Positions 1 through 9,352 of a stretch of 64,000 nucleotides of DNA are shown here, piece by piece. The position numbers were made by a program, and so were the translations under genes. The DNA is from Gemmatimonas sp. (GTDB lineage: Bacteria > Gemmatimonadota > Gemmatimonadetes > Gemmatimonadales > Gemmatimonadaceae). Within the stretch, counting starts at the first letter, position 1; every line of letters starts with the position of its first letter. Location of the stretch: assembly GCA_011390935.1 (NCBI GenBank), contig JAABRL010000004.1:124001-188000 (forward strand), read 5' to 3'. The notes under the pieces are model-generated. The model did not search any database and was not told the origin of the DNA. It saw nothing but the letters and a program-made list of their open reading frames with translations.

Positions 1-1481
1 CGCCCAAGGGACGCGTGATCACGGGCGGGTTTGCCGATCCCGACATGGCGGTGGGACACGCGCTTCGCGATGCGACGCTGCCACGAGCCGGCCGTGCACC
101 GCGCCGGCGAACACGCGTGGCGATCGTGGGGGGCGGCGTGAGTGGCCTCTCGGCTGGTTGGCATCTCGATGCGTTGGGAGAACGCGACTGGTTGCTGCTT
201 GAACTGTCGGCCGAACCCGGGGGCAACTCGCGCGCTGGGGAAAATGCGATCACCCGCTATCCATGGGGCGCGCACTACCTGCCGCTCCCCGCGCCCGATG
301 CGGTGCACGTCCGGCAGCTGCTGCGTGAAGTCGGGGTGCTGCATGCGGATGGCTCGTTCGATGAGCGCACGCTCTGTCACACGCCGCAGGAACGCTTATG
401 GCAGCACGGGCAGTGGCACGAGGGGCTCGAGCCGCTCGACGCGGCACCGGCCTGGGAGCGGGCGGAGTGGGAGCGATTTGACGCGCAGGTGGCCGCGTGG
501 CGTGAGACCGGTGCCTTTCGCGTGCCGATGGCCGGCGCGCCGTTCGACACGCCCACCGCGCTCAACGCCACGCGTGCGCTGGATGGCATCACGGGGGAGG
601 CCTGGCTCTCCGCCAACGGGTATCGGTCGCCCACACTGCGCTGGTGGCTGGAGTACGGCACGCGCGATGACTACGGGGCCTCGCTGTCGCAGGTGAGTGC
701 GTGGGCTGCCGCGCACTACTTCGCGGGGCGGCCGGCTGACGAGGACGGACCGCTCACGTGGCCCGAGGGCAATGCCTTCCTGGTGCAGCATCTCGCGCGG
801 AAGGCCGGCGATCGTGTGATCACATCGGCACCAACCGTCGCGATCGAGGCCAGCGGCTCGCGCTGGCTCGTGCACACGCCGCGGGCAGTTGTGGAGTGTG
901 ATGTGGTGATCTGGGCCGCCCCACTGTTTGTGTTGCCGCGCGTGCTGTCCGGCGCGACGCCGCCGGTCACCACGGAATACGCACCGTGGGTGGTCGCGAA
1001 CGTCACGCTCGATCGACGCCCGCGGGAGAGGGGCGCCGTGCTGGCGTGGGACAACGTGATCTATGGCAGCCGCTCCCTTGGCTACGTGTCGGCCACGCAC
1101 CAATCACTCGCGCAACCACGCGACGAAACCGTGTGGACGTGGTATCACGCGGTGGTGGACCGACCGGCGCTCGAGGCACGGCGCTGGCTCGAGCTGCGAC
1201 CGTGGACGGAATGGCGCGACGAGATTCTGGCCGACCTGCATCGCGCGCATCCCGACATCGCCGAGTGTGTGTCGCGCGTGGATGTGTGGCGCTGGGGGCA
1301 CGCCATGGCGCGTCCGGTGCCCGGATTGCTGCGACGCACGCAGGCGCTTTCCGAGTGGCGGCCGGCGCCACGCGTCGTGCTCGCGCACGCGGATCTGAGT
1401 GGCCTGTCGATCTTCGAGGAAGCGCAGTGGCAGGGTGTCCGCGCAGCGACCGATGCGGCACGGCTGCTCGGCGGCGCATGA
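1..1481 (+). CDS. FAD-dependent NAD(P)-binding oxidoreductase, 5' truncated by the window
   Basis: The reading frame is open to the window edge; the first in-frame start is a GTG at 15, but residues upstream (PKGR) look like protein, so the true N-terminus probably lies outside. A dinucleotide-binding motif (VAIVGGGVSGLSAG) lies about 35 residues after the GTG and is followed by an acidic residue ending the second beta strand, as in amine oxidase / phytoene-desaturase-like flavoproteins. The rest (about 488 aa) matches the general flavoprotein-oxidoreductase layout, with a C-terminal AHADLSGLSIFEEAQ segment of the kind that closes over FAD. The substrate cannot be told from sequence. It is convergent with argJ, and a hairpin separates them. 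Confidence 0.75.
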   Translation, partial: PKGRVITGGFADPDMAVGHALRDATLPRAGRAPRRRTRVAIVGGGVSGLSAGWHLDALGERDWLLLELSAEPGGNSRAGENAITRYPWGAHYLPLPAPDAVHVRQLLREVGVLHADGSFDERTLCHTPQERLWQHGQWHEGLEPLDAAPAWERAEWERFDAQVAAWRETGAFRVPMAGAPFDTPTALNATRALDGITGEAWLSANGYRSPTLRWWLEYGTRDDYGASLSQVSAWAAAHYFAGRPADEDGPLTWPEGNAFLVQHLARKAGDRVITSAPTVAIEASGSRWLVHTPRAVVECDVVIWAAPLFVLPRVLSGATPPVTTEYAPWVVANVTLDRRPRERGAVLAWDNVIYGSRSLGYVSATHQSLAQPRDETVWTWYHAVVDRPALEARRWLELRPWTEWRDEILADLHRAHPDIAECVSRVDVWRWGHAMARPVPGLLRRTQALSEWRPAPRVVLAHADLSGLSIFEEAQWQGVRAATDAARLLGGA

Positions 1482-1484
1482 ACA

Positions 1485-1518
1485 ACGCCGCGCGCCCCGG
1501 AACCGGAACGCGCGGCGT
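1485..1518. terminator. Hairpin between convergent genes (possible bidirectional terminator)
   Basis: A perfect 10-bp inverted repeat (ACGCCGCGCG / CGCGCGGCGT) with a 14-nt loop lies between the stop codons of the flavoprotein and argJ. There is no long T tract on the plus side; the minus side is followed by TTGTTC. It is either a weak terminator or an RNA-stabilising hairpin. Confidence 0.45.
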
Positions 1519-1542
1519 GGCTGAGGCAGCGACGAACGTACG

Positions 1543-2709
1543 TCAGGACGAGTAGTAGGCGGCGTTTTCGTCGATGTAGCCCTTGGTGAGGTCACAGCCG
1601 AACGCCGTCGCGCGCCCGGTACCCATGCCCAGCTCGACCTCGAGCTCCACGAGTTCGTGACTGAGCGCTGCCCGCACGGTGCCATCGTCGAATGGCAGAC
1701 GCAAACCACCACGCACGACGGGAAACCGGTTGATCCACGCGTCCGTGCTCGCCGGATCGATCGTGCAGTCGAAACACTTGCCAACGGCCATCAGCAGTCG
1801 GCCCACGTTCGGATCGGCGCCGTGCACCATCGTCTTCACCAGCGGCGAGTTCACGATGCTCTTGGCCACCACGCGTGCCTCCGCGTTGTTGAGCGCGCCC
1901 CGCACGTGGACCTTGAGCAGATGTTTGGCGCCCTCGCCATCACGCGCGAGGATTTCGGTCATGCGTACGCACCCGGCGAGCAGTGCGGCACGGAACGCGG
2001 TTGCGTCCACGTCGCCCGCGAGGCCGTTCGCCATGAGCACGCACGTATCCGAGGTGCTCGTGTCCGAATCCACCGACAGCATGTTGAACGACTCCGTCAC
2101 GGCGTCGCGCAGCATGGCGTCGAGCGTGGGCGCATCGAAGGCGGCATCGGTGAAGATGTACGCCAGCATGGTGGCCATGTTCGGTTCGATCATGCCCGAA
2201 CCTTTGGCGACCCAGGTGATGGTGGCCTCACCCACGGAGCACGACAGCGCCTTGGGGTGACTGTCCGTGGTCATGATGCCCTCGGCGCCCACGAGCGGGT
2301 CGCCCTGCAGCTCGCTCGCGATGCCGGGAATGCCGGCCTCAATCATTTTGATCGGCAGGGGGACGCCGATCACTCCGGTGGAGCTCACCAGTACACGTTC
2401 CGGCGTGGTCCCGATCTCGGAGGCCGCTGCGGTGGCCATGCGACGCGCGTGCTCGACGCCGATCGCGCCGGTCGCGACGTTGCTGACCTTGCTGTTCGCA
2501 ATGATCGCACGCAACGACCCACCGCGCATGGTTTCACGCCCCAGAATGATCGGGGCACCCGGAAAGTGATTGCGGGTGAAGACGGCGGCAGCCGCCGCAT
2601 CGACTTCGCTGGTGAAGAGCGTGAGGTCCTTGGCCGAGGGCTTGAGCCCCACGTTACGGCTGGCGCAGCGAAAGCCACGCGGGAAGACGGGTGTCTCGTG
2701 AAACGACAT
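1543..2709 (-). CDS. argJ: Bifunctional glutamate N-acetyltransferase / amino-acid acetyltransferase ArgJ
   Basis: ArgJ transfers the acetyl group from N-acetylornithine to glutamate (and in many bacteria also from acetyl-CoA), giving the cyclic arginine pathway; it is cytoplasmic. The 388-aa length is typical. The autocleavage site is clear: in GMIEPNMATML the nucleophile is Thr180, and cleavage before it makes the alpha and beta chains. The N-terminal FPRGFRC and the GADPNVGR and C-terminal GCDLTKGYIDENAAYYSS segments are family hallmarks. I chose the ATG at 2709 because the protein then begins with the family's usual N-terminus; the longer frame upstream overlaps the YidB-family gene. It lies 29 nt after that gene on the same strand. 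Confidence 0.95.
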   Translation of the reverse strand: MSFHETPVFPRGFRCASRNVGLKPSAKDLTLFTSEVDAAAAAVFTRNHFPGAPIILGRETMRGGSLRAIIANSKVSNVATGAIGVEHARRMATAAASEIGTTPERVLVSSTGVIGVPLPIKMIEAGIPGIASELQGDPLVGAEGIMTTDSHPKALSCSVGEATITWVAKGSGMIEPNMATMLAYIFTDAAFDAPTLDAMLRDAVTESFNMLSVDSDTSTSDTCVLMANGLAGDVDATAFRAALLAGCVRMTEILARDGEGAKHLLKVHVRGALNNAEARVVAKSIVNSPLVKTMVHGADPNVGRLLMAVGKCFDCTIDPASTDAWINRFPVVRGGLRLPFDDGTVRAALSHELVELEVELGMGTGRATAFGCDLTKGYIDENAAYYSS

Positions 2710-2738
2710 GGCGGGCGGTGGCGAAACGTCGGGAGTGG

Positions 2739-3146
2739 TCAGCCGAACAGCTTGCCGAGTGCGCCCTTGGCGAGGGCAGACTTGGCCAAGGAGGCAAAAT
2801 CGCCCGAGGGGATGGTCCCGTCGGGGGTGAGCGAGTCTACGAGGCCGGGCAGCGACTTCGCGAGTTCGCCAGCCGCCGCGTCGGCAGGCATGCCGGTCTG
2901 CTGGCTCACGGCGCCGAGCAGGCCGTCGGCCCCACCGAAGAGCTGCGTGAGCTGCGCGGCCGAGACGGGAAGATTCTGGCCCGTACCGATCCACGACTGT
3001 ACAAGATTTCCCAGACCGGCGCCCTCGAACTTCTGCAGCAGTCCCTGGAGCCCGCCCTCACGCTGCAGGAGGGGAAGCAGCGTGGTCAGCAGATTCGAGT
3101 TCGAACCGCCGCCCATGGCCTTGCCGAGCGTATTGAGCAGATCCAC
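2739..3146 (-). CDS. yidB: YidB-family (DUF937) protein
   Basis: A small protein of 135 aa from a GTG start, matching E. coli YidB in length and in the C-terminal half, including the LTPDG region and the terminal GKLFG. The Gly/Leu/Gln-rich core (LLPLLQREGGLQGLLQKFEGAGLG, written here as positions 20-43, followed by a PVSAAQLTQLFG segment) is typical of DUF937. Function is unknown in the family. The GTG is preferred because the frame upstream reads as low-complexity basic sequence. It precedes argJ by 29 nt and may be co-transcribed with it, though no functional link is known. Confidence 0.8.
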   Translation of the reverse strand: MDLLNTLGKAMGGGSNSNLLTTLLPLLQREGGLQGLLQKFEGAGLGNLVQSWIGTGQNLPVSAAQLTQLFGGADGLLGAVSQQTGMPADAAAGELAKSLPGLVDSLTPDGTIPSGDFASLAKSALAKGALGKLFG

Positions 3147-3382
3147 CGAGGACTCCAGTGTTGGGGGAGACGCGAGGAAACGACAACGTCCCGCACGGGG
3201 CGGGACGCCGGGGAAAAGATAACGGCGGAGGACAGGCGGGCGTGAGGGCAGGCGCCGCATTCGCATGCGCTGCTCGAGATGCGTCCTCGCATTACAATGC
3301 GACGATGCCCCCTTGCCAACTTTCGGCAGGTGATCGCCGCATCGCCTGCGCACGTGGTTCCGACTGCGCGTTCCCGAAAGCC

Positions 3383-4156
3383 GTGCCCTCACCGATCCGG
3401 CTGGCGTTTGCGCTGCTTGGTGCCGTTCTGCTCCTCCCGCTCACGCTGGATGCGCAGCAACGACCCACCGAGCGCGCCCGCGCATCGATGCGGCGCGTGG
3501 CGGCACCGCGCGCGCAGACCTTTACGAGCGACCTCGGCTACGTCAGCACGTCCGGCAATGCGAAGGTGATGACGGTGAACGTGGGGCAACGGTACAACTT
3601 CCAGTCCGGATTCTGGCGCTTCGAGCAGTTCGTGCAGCTGGTCTACGGCGAAAGTGAAGGCCGGGTGAACAGCAACTTCATTCGCGCCGCGGTGGGTGGC
3701 GAGTACGCGCTGCGTTCGTCACTGGGGGTCGCGGCAGGCCTGCTCTTCGACCAGAATCGCTTTTCGGGCGTCGCCCGACGTGCCGAAGAATACCTCGGCC
3801 TGGTGTGGCGCGTAGTCGAGGGTGAACGCGATACGCTACGCGTGGACGCCGGTGGCTCGTACACCCAGCAACGCAACGTGGACGGCACCACGCGCAACTT
3901 TCCGGCCGCGCGCACCGCGCTCTGGTACAAGCGCGGACTCGCGCCCAAGGCGTATGTGACTCAGACGGTGGAAATGGTGCCTAACATCGAGACACCGGAG
4001 GACTATCGCGTGAACGCGGTCGTCTCGCTGGTGTCGCCGATCGCGAAGTCGTTGGCGCTCCGGGTGGAGTATCAGATGCGTTACGACAACCTGCCTGAGC
4101 CCACGTTCCAAACCACCGATCGCATTTTCACCACCGGCATTCAGGTGTCGTTCTGA
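3383..4156 (+). CDS. DUF481-type outer-membrane beta-barrel protein, copy 1
   Basis: A protein of about 257 aa from a GTG start (an ATG at 3305 is the alternative). It opens with a short basic n-region, a hydrophobic stretch (LAFALLGAVLLLPLTLDA) and a likely signal peptidase I site before QQRPT. The mature part is built of alternating amphipathic strands and begins with FTSDLGYVSTSGNAKV, the GxxxTSGN signature of DUF481 (YdiY-like salt-induced outer-membrane proteins). It ends in Phe (GIQVSF), as barrel proteins do. The GTG gives a normal-length signal peptide; the ATG would leave a 26-residue hydrophilic leader. The neighbour downstream is a clear paralogue. The ligand or role is unknown. 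Confidence 0.8.
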   Translation: MPSPIRLAFALLGAVLLLPLTLDAQQRPTERARASMRRVAAPRAQTFTSDLGYVSTSGNAKVMTVNVGQRYNFQSGFWRFEQFVQLVYGESEGRVNSNFIRAAVGGEYALRSSLGVAAGLLFDQNRFSGVARRAEEYLGLVWRVVEGERDTLRVDAGGSYTQQRNVDGTTRNFPAARTALWYKRGLAPKAYVTQTVEMVPNIETPEDYRVNAVVSLVSPIAKSLALRVEYQMRYDNLPEPTFQTTDRIFTTGIQVSF

Positions 4157-4200
4157 CGCCGGGTGTCGCACACCTCTCTCCTCACCTGATCGAGTCGCTT

Positions 4201-4989
4201 GTGTCGCTATTTCCCGAGTCGTTTCTCGCACGGTGCACCACCGTGCTCTCCGTGACTGCCGCAGTCGCTCCCCTGGCGCTCACCGCGCAGGTCGCCCCCA
4301 CCGCACGCACGGTGCAAACCGTGGTGGCGCCCGCCGAGAAGCCCGCCACGAGCTTCGTGACCGACTTCGGCTATGTGGCCACCAGCGGCAATACGCGGGT
4401 TTCCACCATCAACGTGGCCGAGCGTCTGGTGCATACGCGCGGCTTCTGGCGTTTCGAGCAGACGCTTGGCATCGTGTATGGTGAGAACGACGGCGAGGAA
4501 AATGCGAACCTGCTGCGCGCGGGGGTGGGCGCCGAGTATGCCTTTCGCCCCTGGGTCGCCGTCGCGACCGGAGCGCTGTACGATCGCAACCGATTCGCGG
4601 GTATCGCGCGCCGCACCGAGGAGTACCTCGGTCTGGTGTTCCGCGTGCTGCAGGCCCCCAGCGACACGCTGCGCATCGAAACGGGCGCGTCGCTCACGCA
4701 GCAGACCGGCGTCGATGGCGTGGCGAACAACTTCCCGGCCGCACGTGCTGCCGCCTGGTACAAGCGCACCCTGAGCACGAACGCGTTCTTCCTGCAGACG
4801 GTCGAGGTGATTCCGAATTTGCAGGTCACCGAGGACTACCGTATCAACAGCGAGTCGGCGCTGGTGGCCCCGCTTTCACGACGGATGGCGCTCAAGTTCG
4901 GGTACGTCGTGCGCTTCGACAACCTCCCGGAAGTCGGCTTTCTCTCCACCGATCGCATTTTCACCTCGGGGTTGCAGGTTTCGTTCTGA
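4201..4989 (+). CDS. DUF481-type outer-membrane beta-barrel protein, copy 2
   Basis: A 262-aa paralogue of the preceding gene, 44 nt downstream. It shares a collinear set of blocks: GFWRFEQ, VYGE, RRxEEYLGLV, NFPAAR, WYKR, TEDYRIN and a final LSTDRIFTSGLQVSF. A GTG start at 4201 gives a signal peptide ending around LALTAQ. Alignment by eye suggests about half of the residues are identical, so this is an old tandem duplication and not a recent one. DUF481 proteins are thought to sit in the outer membrane, but no transport substrate is established. The pair is followed, after 93 nt, by a sensor kinase on the same strand. Confidence 0.8.
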   Translation: MSLFPESFLARCTTVLSVTAAVAPLALTAQVAPTARTVQTVVAPAEKPATSFVTDFGYVATSGNTRVSTINVAERLVHTRGFWRFEQTLGIVYGENDGEENANLLRAGVGAEYAFRPWVAVATGALYDRNRFAGIARRTEEYLGLVFRVLQAPSDTLRIETGASLTQQTGVDGVANNFPAARAAAWYKRTLSTNAFFLQTVEVIPNLQVTEDYRINSESALVAPLSRRMALKFGYVVRFDNLPEVGFLSTDRIFTSGLQVSF

Positions 4990-5082
4990 GCCGAGTCGAG
5001 GGGCGCGGGTACAGCCGGCGGTGGCGGGTGCCGACACTCTCTCAGGTCACTCGTTCGCCTGACCTGCGTCCCTCTACTCCCG

Positions 5083-7371
5083 ATGTCCGCCTCCGAGTTC
5101 GTGTCCGAAACCGCTTTCGCCGCCGCGCTGCCATTGCTGGAGGCGGTCGGCGATAGTGTGTGCCTGCTCGATCGCGCGCGCCGCATCGTCTGGGTCAATA
5201 CGAGTGGCGCGCGCGCGGCCATGGCGTTCGGGGTCGTGGCGTCCGACATCGTGGGCCTGCCGTTCGAGTCGGCGCTGCCATTCGCCTCCGATCCTCGCCT
5301 TGTGGCGGTGATCGACCGGGCGATCGCAGGTGAGTCGGTAGATGCGTCCTCCTCGATCGAGATGTCGATTCCGGGATCTGGACGACGCGCCCGCGTGCGG
5401 GTGGTGGTCATGCCCGACGTCATCGCCGTGATCGCCCGGGAGCGAACCGATGACGGGACGGTGCAGCGCATGCAGACGGAGCATGAGGCACGCTATCGCA
5501 CCCTGTTCGACGCGGTGCCATTGCCGTTGGTGGTGATCGAGCGTGGCACCGGCACGGTGTTGTCCACCAACCGCGCCATGAACAACGCCTTCGCGCTTCA
5601 CGGCCCGCTGATCGGTCGCCACGGCTCGCTCCTGTTCAACACCGAGTGCCTGTCGTTGCTCTCGCGGGCACCGGAAGAAGGGCGACGCGTCCGCGTGTCG
5701 CAGGGCGTGTGCCCATTGCTTCGCGGCGACGGGACCGTACTCGAGGCCGAAGTGGAATCGTTCACGCTCGACTTCGGGGGACGCGAGGCGGTGCTGGCCA
5801 CCATCCGCGATGTGACCGAGGAGCGGAAGGCCGAGGCGGAGCGCGCACTGTTGCGGGCCGCCGTGGCGCGCATCAACGACCTGATCGTGATCACGAGCGC
5901 CACACCAGACCCTGACGGGGCGCTCCCGATCGTCTTCGTGAATGAAGCGTTCGAGCGTCATACCGGCTGGCATCGAAACGAGGTGCTCGGACTGCCCGGC
6001 TCGATTCTCGACGGTCCGGGTACGGATGCCACGTTGATCGCCCGCGTACATGAGCATCTGCGTCGCGGTGAAACGGTGCGGGCCGAGGTGCTGCAGTACA
6101 CGCGCGAAGGGCGCGAGTACTGGGCCGAGCTCGTGGTGGTGCCCGTCTACGACAGTGCCGGCGTGCATACGCACTGGGTTTCGGTGCACCGCGACGTCTC
6201 GGATCGCAAGCAGCTCGAAGAACAGCTCTTTCAGTCGCAGAAGATGGAAGCCGTAGGCCGACTCGCCGGTGGGATCGCGCACGACTTCAACAATGTGCTT
6301 ACCGCGATCAGCGGCTTCAGCGAGCTGTTGCTCGAGGAGCTGCCGGCAGGCGGCGAACCGCACGAAGAAGTGCTGCAGATCAAGGCCGCAGCCGCGCGTG
6401 CCACGGCGCTGACGCGCCAGTTGCTGGCGTTCAGTCGCAAGCAGATTCTGCGTCCGCGCCTCGTGGACGTCGGCGCCCTCGTCCGCAATGTGGCTCGCCT
6501 GCTCGAACGCGCCGTCACCGAAGAGGTGGTGATTCGCATGAGCGTGGCCGAGGTCACGTCACCGGTACTGGCCGATGCGGTGCAGCTCGAACAGGTGCTG
6601 CTCAATCTCGCCGTCAATGCGAGTGAAGCGATGCCCGAGGGCGGCTCACTCACGATCGAAGTGAGTGACATCGCACTCGGCGAATCGTATGCGCATCGAC
6701 ATCACGGCGTGCAGCCTGGCCACTATGTCTGTCTCACGGTGAGCGACACAGGCATTGGCATGGATCGCGCCACGCGAGAGCGCATCTGGGAACCGTTCTT
6801 CACCACGAAGGGTGGCGGCACGGGCTTGGGCCTGTCGACCGTGTACGGCATTGTGCGACAGAGCGGTGGGCACGTGTGGGTGTACAGCGAGCCGGGAACC
6901 GGCACCACCTTCAGGATCTACCTGCCGGTGGCGACGAGTGATGTGCCCGAAGACGCGATGGAGCATGCACCATCACCCGCGCTTGGCGGCACAGAGACGA
7001 TTCTGGTGGTCGAAGATGAGGCGCTGGTGCGGAACGTCACGCGGGCCATGCTCGCACGGCGCGGATACACGGTGCTCGTCGCCAGCGATGGCGACCATGC
7101 GCAGCGCATCGCGTCGGAACACTACGGTGTGATCGACCTGTTGCTGACCGATGTGGTCATGCCGCGCGCCAATGGACGACGCGTGGCGGAACGCTTGCGC
7201 ATGATGCGGCCGGGGCTGCGTGTGGTGTACATGTCCGGCTACACGGAGGACGCGATCGTGCATCACGGCGTGCTCGAGGCCGGCATCGTGTTGTTGGAGA
7301 AGCCATTCACCGAAGCGGATCTGGCGCGCACGATTCGGGCCGTGCTCGATGCCCCACTGATCGTCGACTGA
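5083..7371 (+). CDS. Hybrid sensor histidine kinase with three PAS domains and a receiver domain
   Basis: A soluble 762-aa kinase without transmembrane segments. In order: PAS-like region (about 10-120), a second PAS (about 135-245), a third PAS with PAC tail (about 255-375), HisKA with the phospho-acceptor His400 in GGIAHDFNN, a HATPase domain with the G1/G2 motifs (DTGIGM, GTGLGLSTVYGI), and a C-terminal receiver whose phospho-acceptor is Asp690 (LLLTDVVMP). The third PAS looks LOV-like in fold, but the photoactive cysteine motif is absent (GLPGSILDG in its place). The architecture is typical of cytosolic hybrid kinases passing phosphate to a separate partner; no response regulator with an output domain is adjacent. 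It converges on another kinase on the opposite strand. Confidence 0.9.
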   Translation: MSASEFVSETAFAAALPLLEAVGDSVCLLDRARRIVWVNTSGARAAMAFGVVASDIVGLPFESALPFASDPRLVAVIDRAIAGESVDASSSIEMSIPGSGRRARVRVVVMPDVIAVIARERTDDGTVQRMQTEHEARYRTLFDAVPLPLVVIERGTGTVLSTNRAMNNAFALHGPLIGRHGSLLFNTECLSLLSRAPEEGRRVRVSQGVCPLLRGDGTVLEAEVESFTLDFGGREAVLATIRDVTEERKAEAERALLRAAVARINDLIVITSATPDPDGALPIVFVNEAFERHTGWHRNEVLGLPGSILDGPGTDATLIARVHEHLRRGETVRAEVLQYTREGREYWAELVVVPVYDSAGVHTHWVSVHRDVSDRKQLEEQLFQSQKMEAVGRLAGGIAHDFNNVLTAISGFSELLLEELPAGGEPHEEVLQIKAAAARATALTRQLLAFSRKQILRPRLVDVGALVRNVARLLERAVTEEVVIRMSVAEVTSPVLADAVQLEQVLLNLAVNASEAMPEGGSLTIEVSDIALGESYAHRHHGVQPGHYVCLTVSDTGIGMDRATRERIWEPFFTTKGGGTGLGLSTVYGIVRQSGGHVWVYSEPGTGTTFRIYLPVATSDVPEDAMEHAPSPALGGTETILVVEDEALVRNVTRAMLARRGYTVLVASDGDHAQRIASEHYGVIDLLLTDVVMPRANGRRVAERLRMMRPGLRVVYMSGYTEDAIVHHGVLEAGIVLLEKPFTEADLARTIRAVLDAPLIVD

Positions 7372-7393
7372 CGGGTCGGTGCTCGACGCCGCG

Positions 7394-9235
7394 TCAGAGT
7401 GCGTCGGCCGGTCGTGTGCGATCCGGGAGCCACAGGCAGACGCGTGTACCTCGCCCGGGTTCGCTGTGTACGGTGCACCGGCCACCCGCCTGCCGCACAA
7501 TGCCGTAGACCGCGGCCAGACCGAGGCCTCGTCCGCGTCCCACGCCTTTCGTGGTAAAGAACGGCTCGAAGATGTGAGCCAGCGTGTCGGCCGAGATACC
7601 GGTGCCGGTGTCGGAGATGCCGAGTACCAGCCATGCGCCGGCCGGTACCACATCGGGTAGGTCAACGAGCGGCTCGGGCAGTGCGCGGCGCGACAGGTCC
7701 ACGCGGAAGACGCCGCCGTCGGCCATCGCATCGGCGGCGTTGCGCGCGATCCCCAGCACCGCCTCCTCGAGTAACCCGGCATCAACGTGCACGGTCGCGT
7801 CAGCGGCCTCGAAGTCCGATTCGAAGGACACGTGCGGAGGCAGGAGGCCGCGCAGGCTCGACTCGAGTCGGCCCAGCAGATGGCGGACATCCACATCGGC
7901 GGGATCGGTGGGCAACAGCTGTCCGAAGGCGAGCAGCTGCCGCGCGAGATCAGACGCCTGCGCCGATGCGCGCTCGATTTCATCGAGTTCGCGTTGAGCG
8001 ACGTCGGCCGGTGTCGCCACAATGCGCAGCAGCTCCGCATTGGCGGCGATCACGGTGAGCAGGTTGTTGAAGTCGTGCGCCACGCCACCGGCGAGTTGAC
8101 CCACGACCTGCAGCGTGTCGGCGTGCTGCGAGTCCTGTACGCGCAGCGCCTGCAGGTCGCGAGCGCGTCTGGCGTCGGTGACATCCTGCACCAGAATCGC
8201 GAGACCGGTGTCGTTCGCGGAAACACGCGACTCCAACCAGCGCTGCGTCACCGGATGCCGCCACGCACTCGTCGCCGACGTGCTGGAGGCGAGCGCGCGA
8301 CGCCATGCGGCGGCGACGGTTTCATCGATCACCGATGTGAGCAACGGACGCACATCGGCGTCGAGTGCCTCACCCACCGGAACCGCCAGCAGTTCACCGG
8401 CGCGCGCATTGGCCCACCGGATCCGCCACTCGCGGTCGAGCAGCAGGACGCCGTCGCGGTGGTCGGCGAGTGACGCGAGGACGTCCGCGCTCGCACCGCG
8501 GCGCGGTGTCTCGGCCGCACGATCGCGTTGCGGCTCGGTTCGCACCGTCATCGCGGGTGCCGCACTGGCAGGGGCGGCGCCGACGATCGTCGCCGTGCCT
8601 GGCGCGAGCAGCGCACCGAGGGCCACGGCGAGTGGGGTCATGAGGGCCAGATCGCGCTCGCTCCACCAGCGCGGCACCCCATCGAGCGCGCAGAGCGCAC
8701 CACGAATCGTGCCGTCGCCGGCACGAACAGGCACGGCCAGCGCAGCCATGATGCGCGCACCACGCACCACGGGAATTCCACGAAGCGGTGCGGCCGCGCG
8801 CGTGTCCTCGATCAGCAGCGCGCCGTCGAGCTGCACGACCTCCGACAGCAGCGCTTGACCAACCGGGTCATCACTCGCGAATCGAGACGCCGCAGGCGTC
8901 GCTTCGCCGGCGCGTGGCGCATCGGGCAGCGCCAGCATCGCGATCGTGACGCCGAGTGCACGCTGCGCCACCTGCAGCAGCGCAAAGACCGGATCGTCGA
9001 TAGGCGCGCGAGGCGCCTCAGCCACGCGTGTCACGACGGGCGATACGGACGACGCATCGGCACGCGGACCGGAGGCCGACGCAACAGGGGACGCACGACG
9101 AAACGGGGGGACTGGGTCCGGAGCGTGGCTCACGACGGGTGGCGAGGAGGGACGGCCGCGGATCACGCGGCCGCGCAGCGGCGACTGGGGAGTCCAACAG
9201 GAATAGTTTAGCGCCGAGGCTTGCCTGTGCGCCAT
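7394..9235 (-). CDS. GAF-PAS sensor histidine kinase
   Basis: A soluble 613-aa kinase (from the ATG at 9235; a GTG at 9166 would shorten it by 23 aa). The first 75 residues are Pro/Ser/Ala-rich and probably disordered. A GAF domain spans about 80-212 (IEDTRAAAPLR, WSERDLALM), a PAS about 250-355, then HisKA with His387 in GGVAHDFNNLL and a HATPase domain (DTGTGIS, GRGLGLAAVYGI). Unlike its convergent neighbour it has no receiver domain. A GGGAG-like sequence about 9 nt upstream supports the ATG. The HDFNN type of H-box is the same as in the neighbouring kinase, so the two may share a phosphotransfer partner; this is inference. Confidence 0.85.
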   Translation of the reverse strand: MAHRQASALNYSCWTPQSPLRGRVIRGRPSSPPVVSHAPDPVPPFRRASPVASASGPRADASSVSPVVTRVAEAPRAPIDDPVFALLQVAQRALGVTIAMLALPDAPRAGEATPAASRFASDDPVGQALLSEVVQLDGALLIEDTRAAAPLRGIPVVRGARIMAALAVPVRAGDGTIRGALCALDGVPRWWSERDLALMTPLAVALGALLAPGTATIVGAAPASAAPAMTVRTEPQRDRAAETPRRGASADVLASLADHRDGVLLLDREWRIRWANARAGELLAVPVGEALDADVRPLLTSVIDETVAAAWRRALASSTSATSAWRHPVTQRWLESRVSANDTGLAILVQDVTDARRARDLQALRVQDSQHADTLQVVGQLAGGVAHDFNNLLTVIAANAELLRIVATPADVAQRELDEIERASAQASDLARQLLAFGQLLPTDPADVDVRHLLGRLESSLRGLLPPHVSFESDFEAADATVHVDAGLLEEAVLGIARNAADAMADGGVFRVDLSRRALPEPLVDLPDVVPAGAWLVLGISDTGTGISADTLAHIFEPFFTTKGVGRGRGLGLAAVYGIVRQAGGRCTVHSEPGRGTRVCLWLPDRTRPADAL

Positions 9236-9352
9236 TCGCGAGCGCTCCCGGGGGGAGGCATGGCGCCCAACTGTCCGGCCGGTAGTTTCCGGAGCATCGT
9301 GGTCGGCCGCCTGTTGCCGGCCTCCTGCTCCTGTCCTCCGGTCGTCTCACGC

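Noticed and set aside
1657-3222. 521-codon plus-strand frame over argJ
   Set aside because: argJ is certain on the minus strand; the plus frame has no conserved feature.
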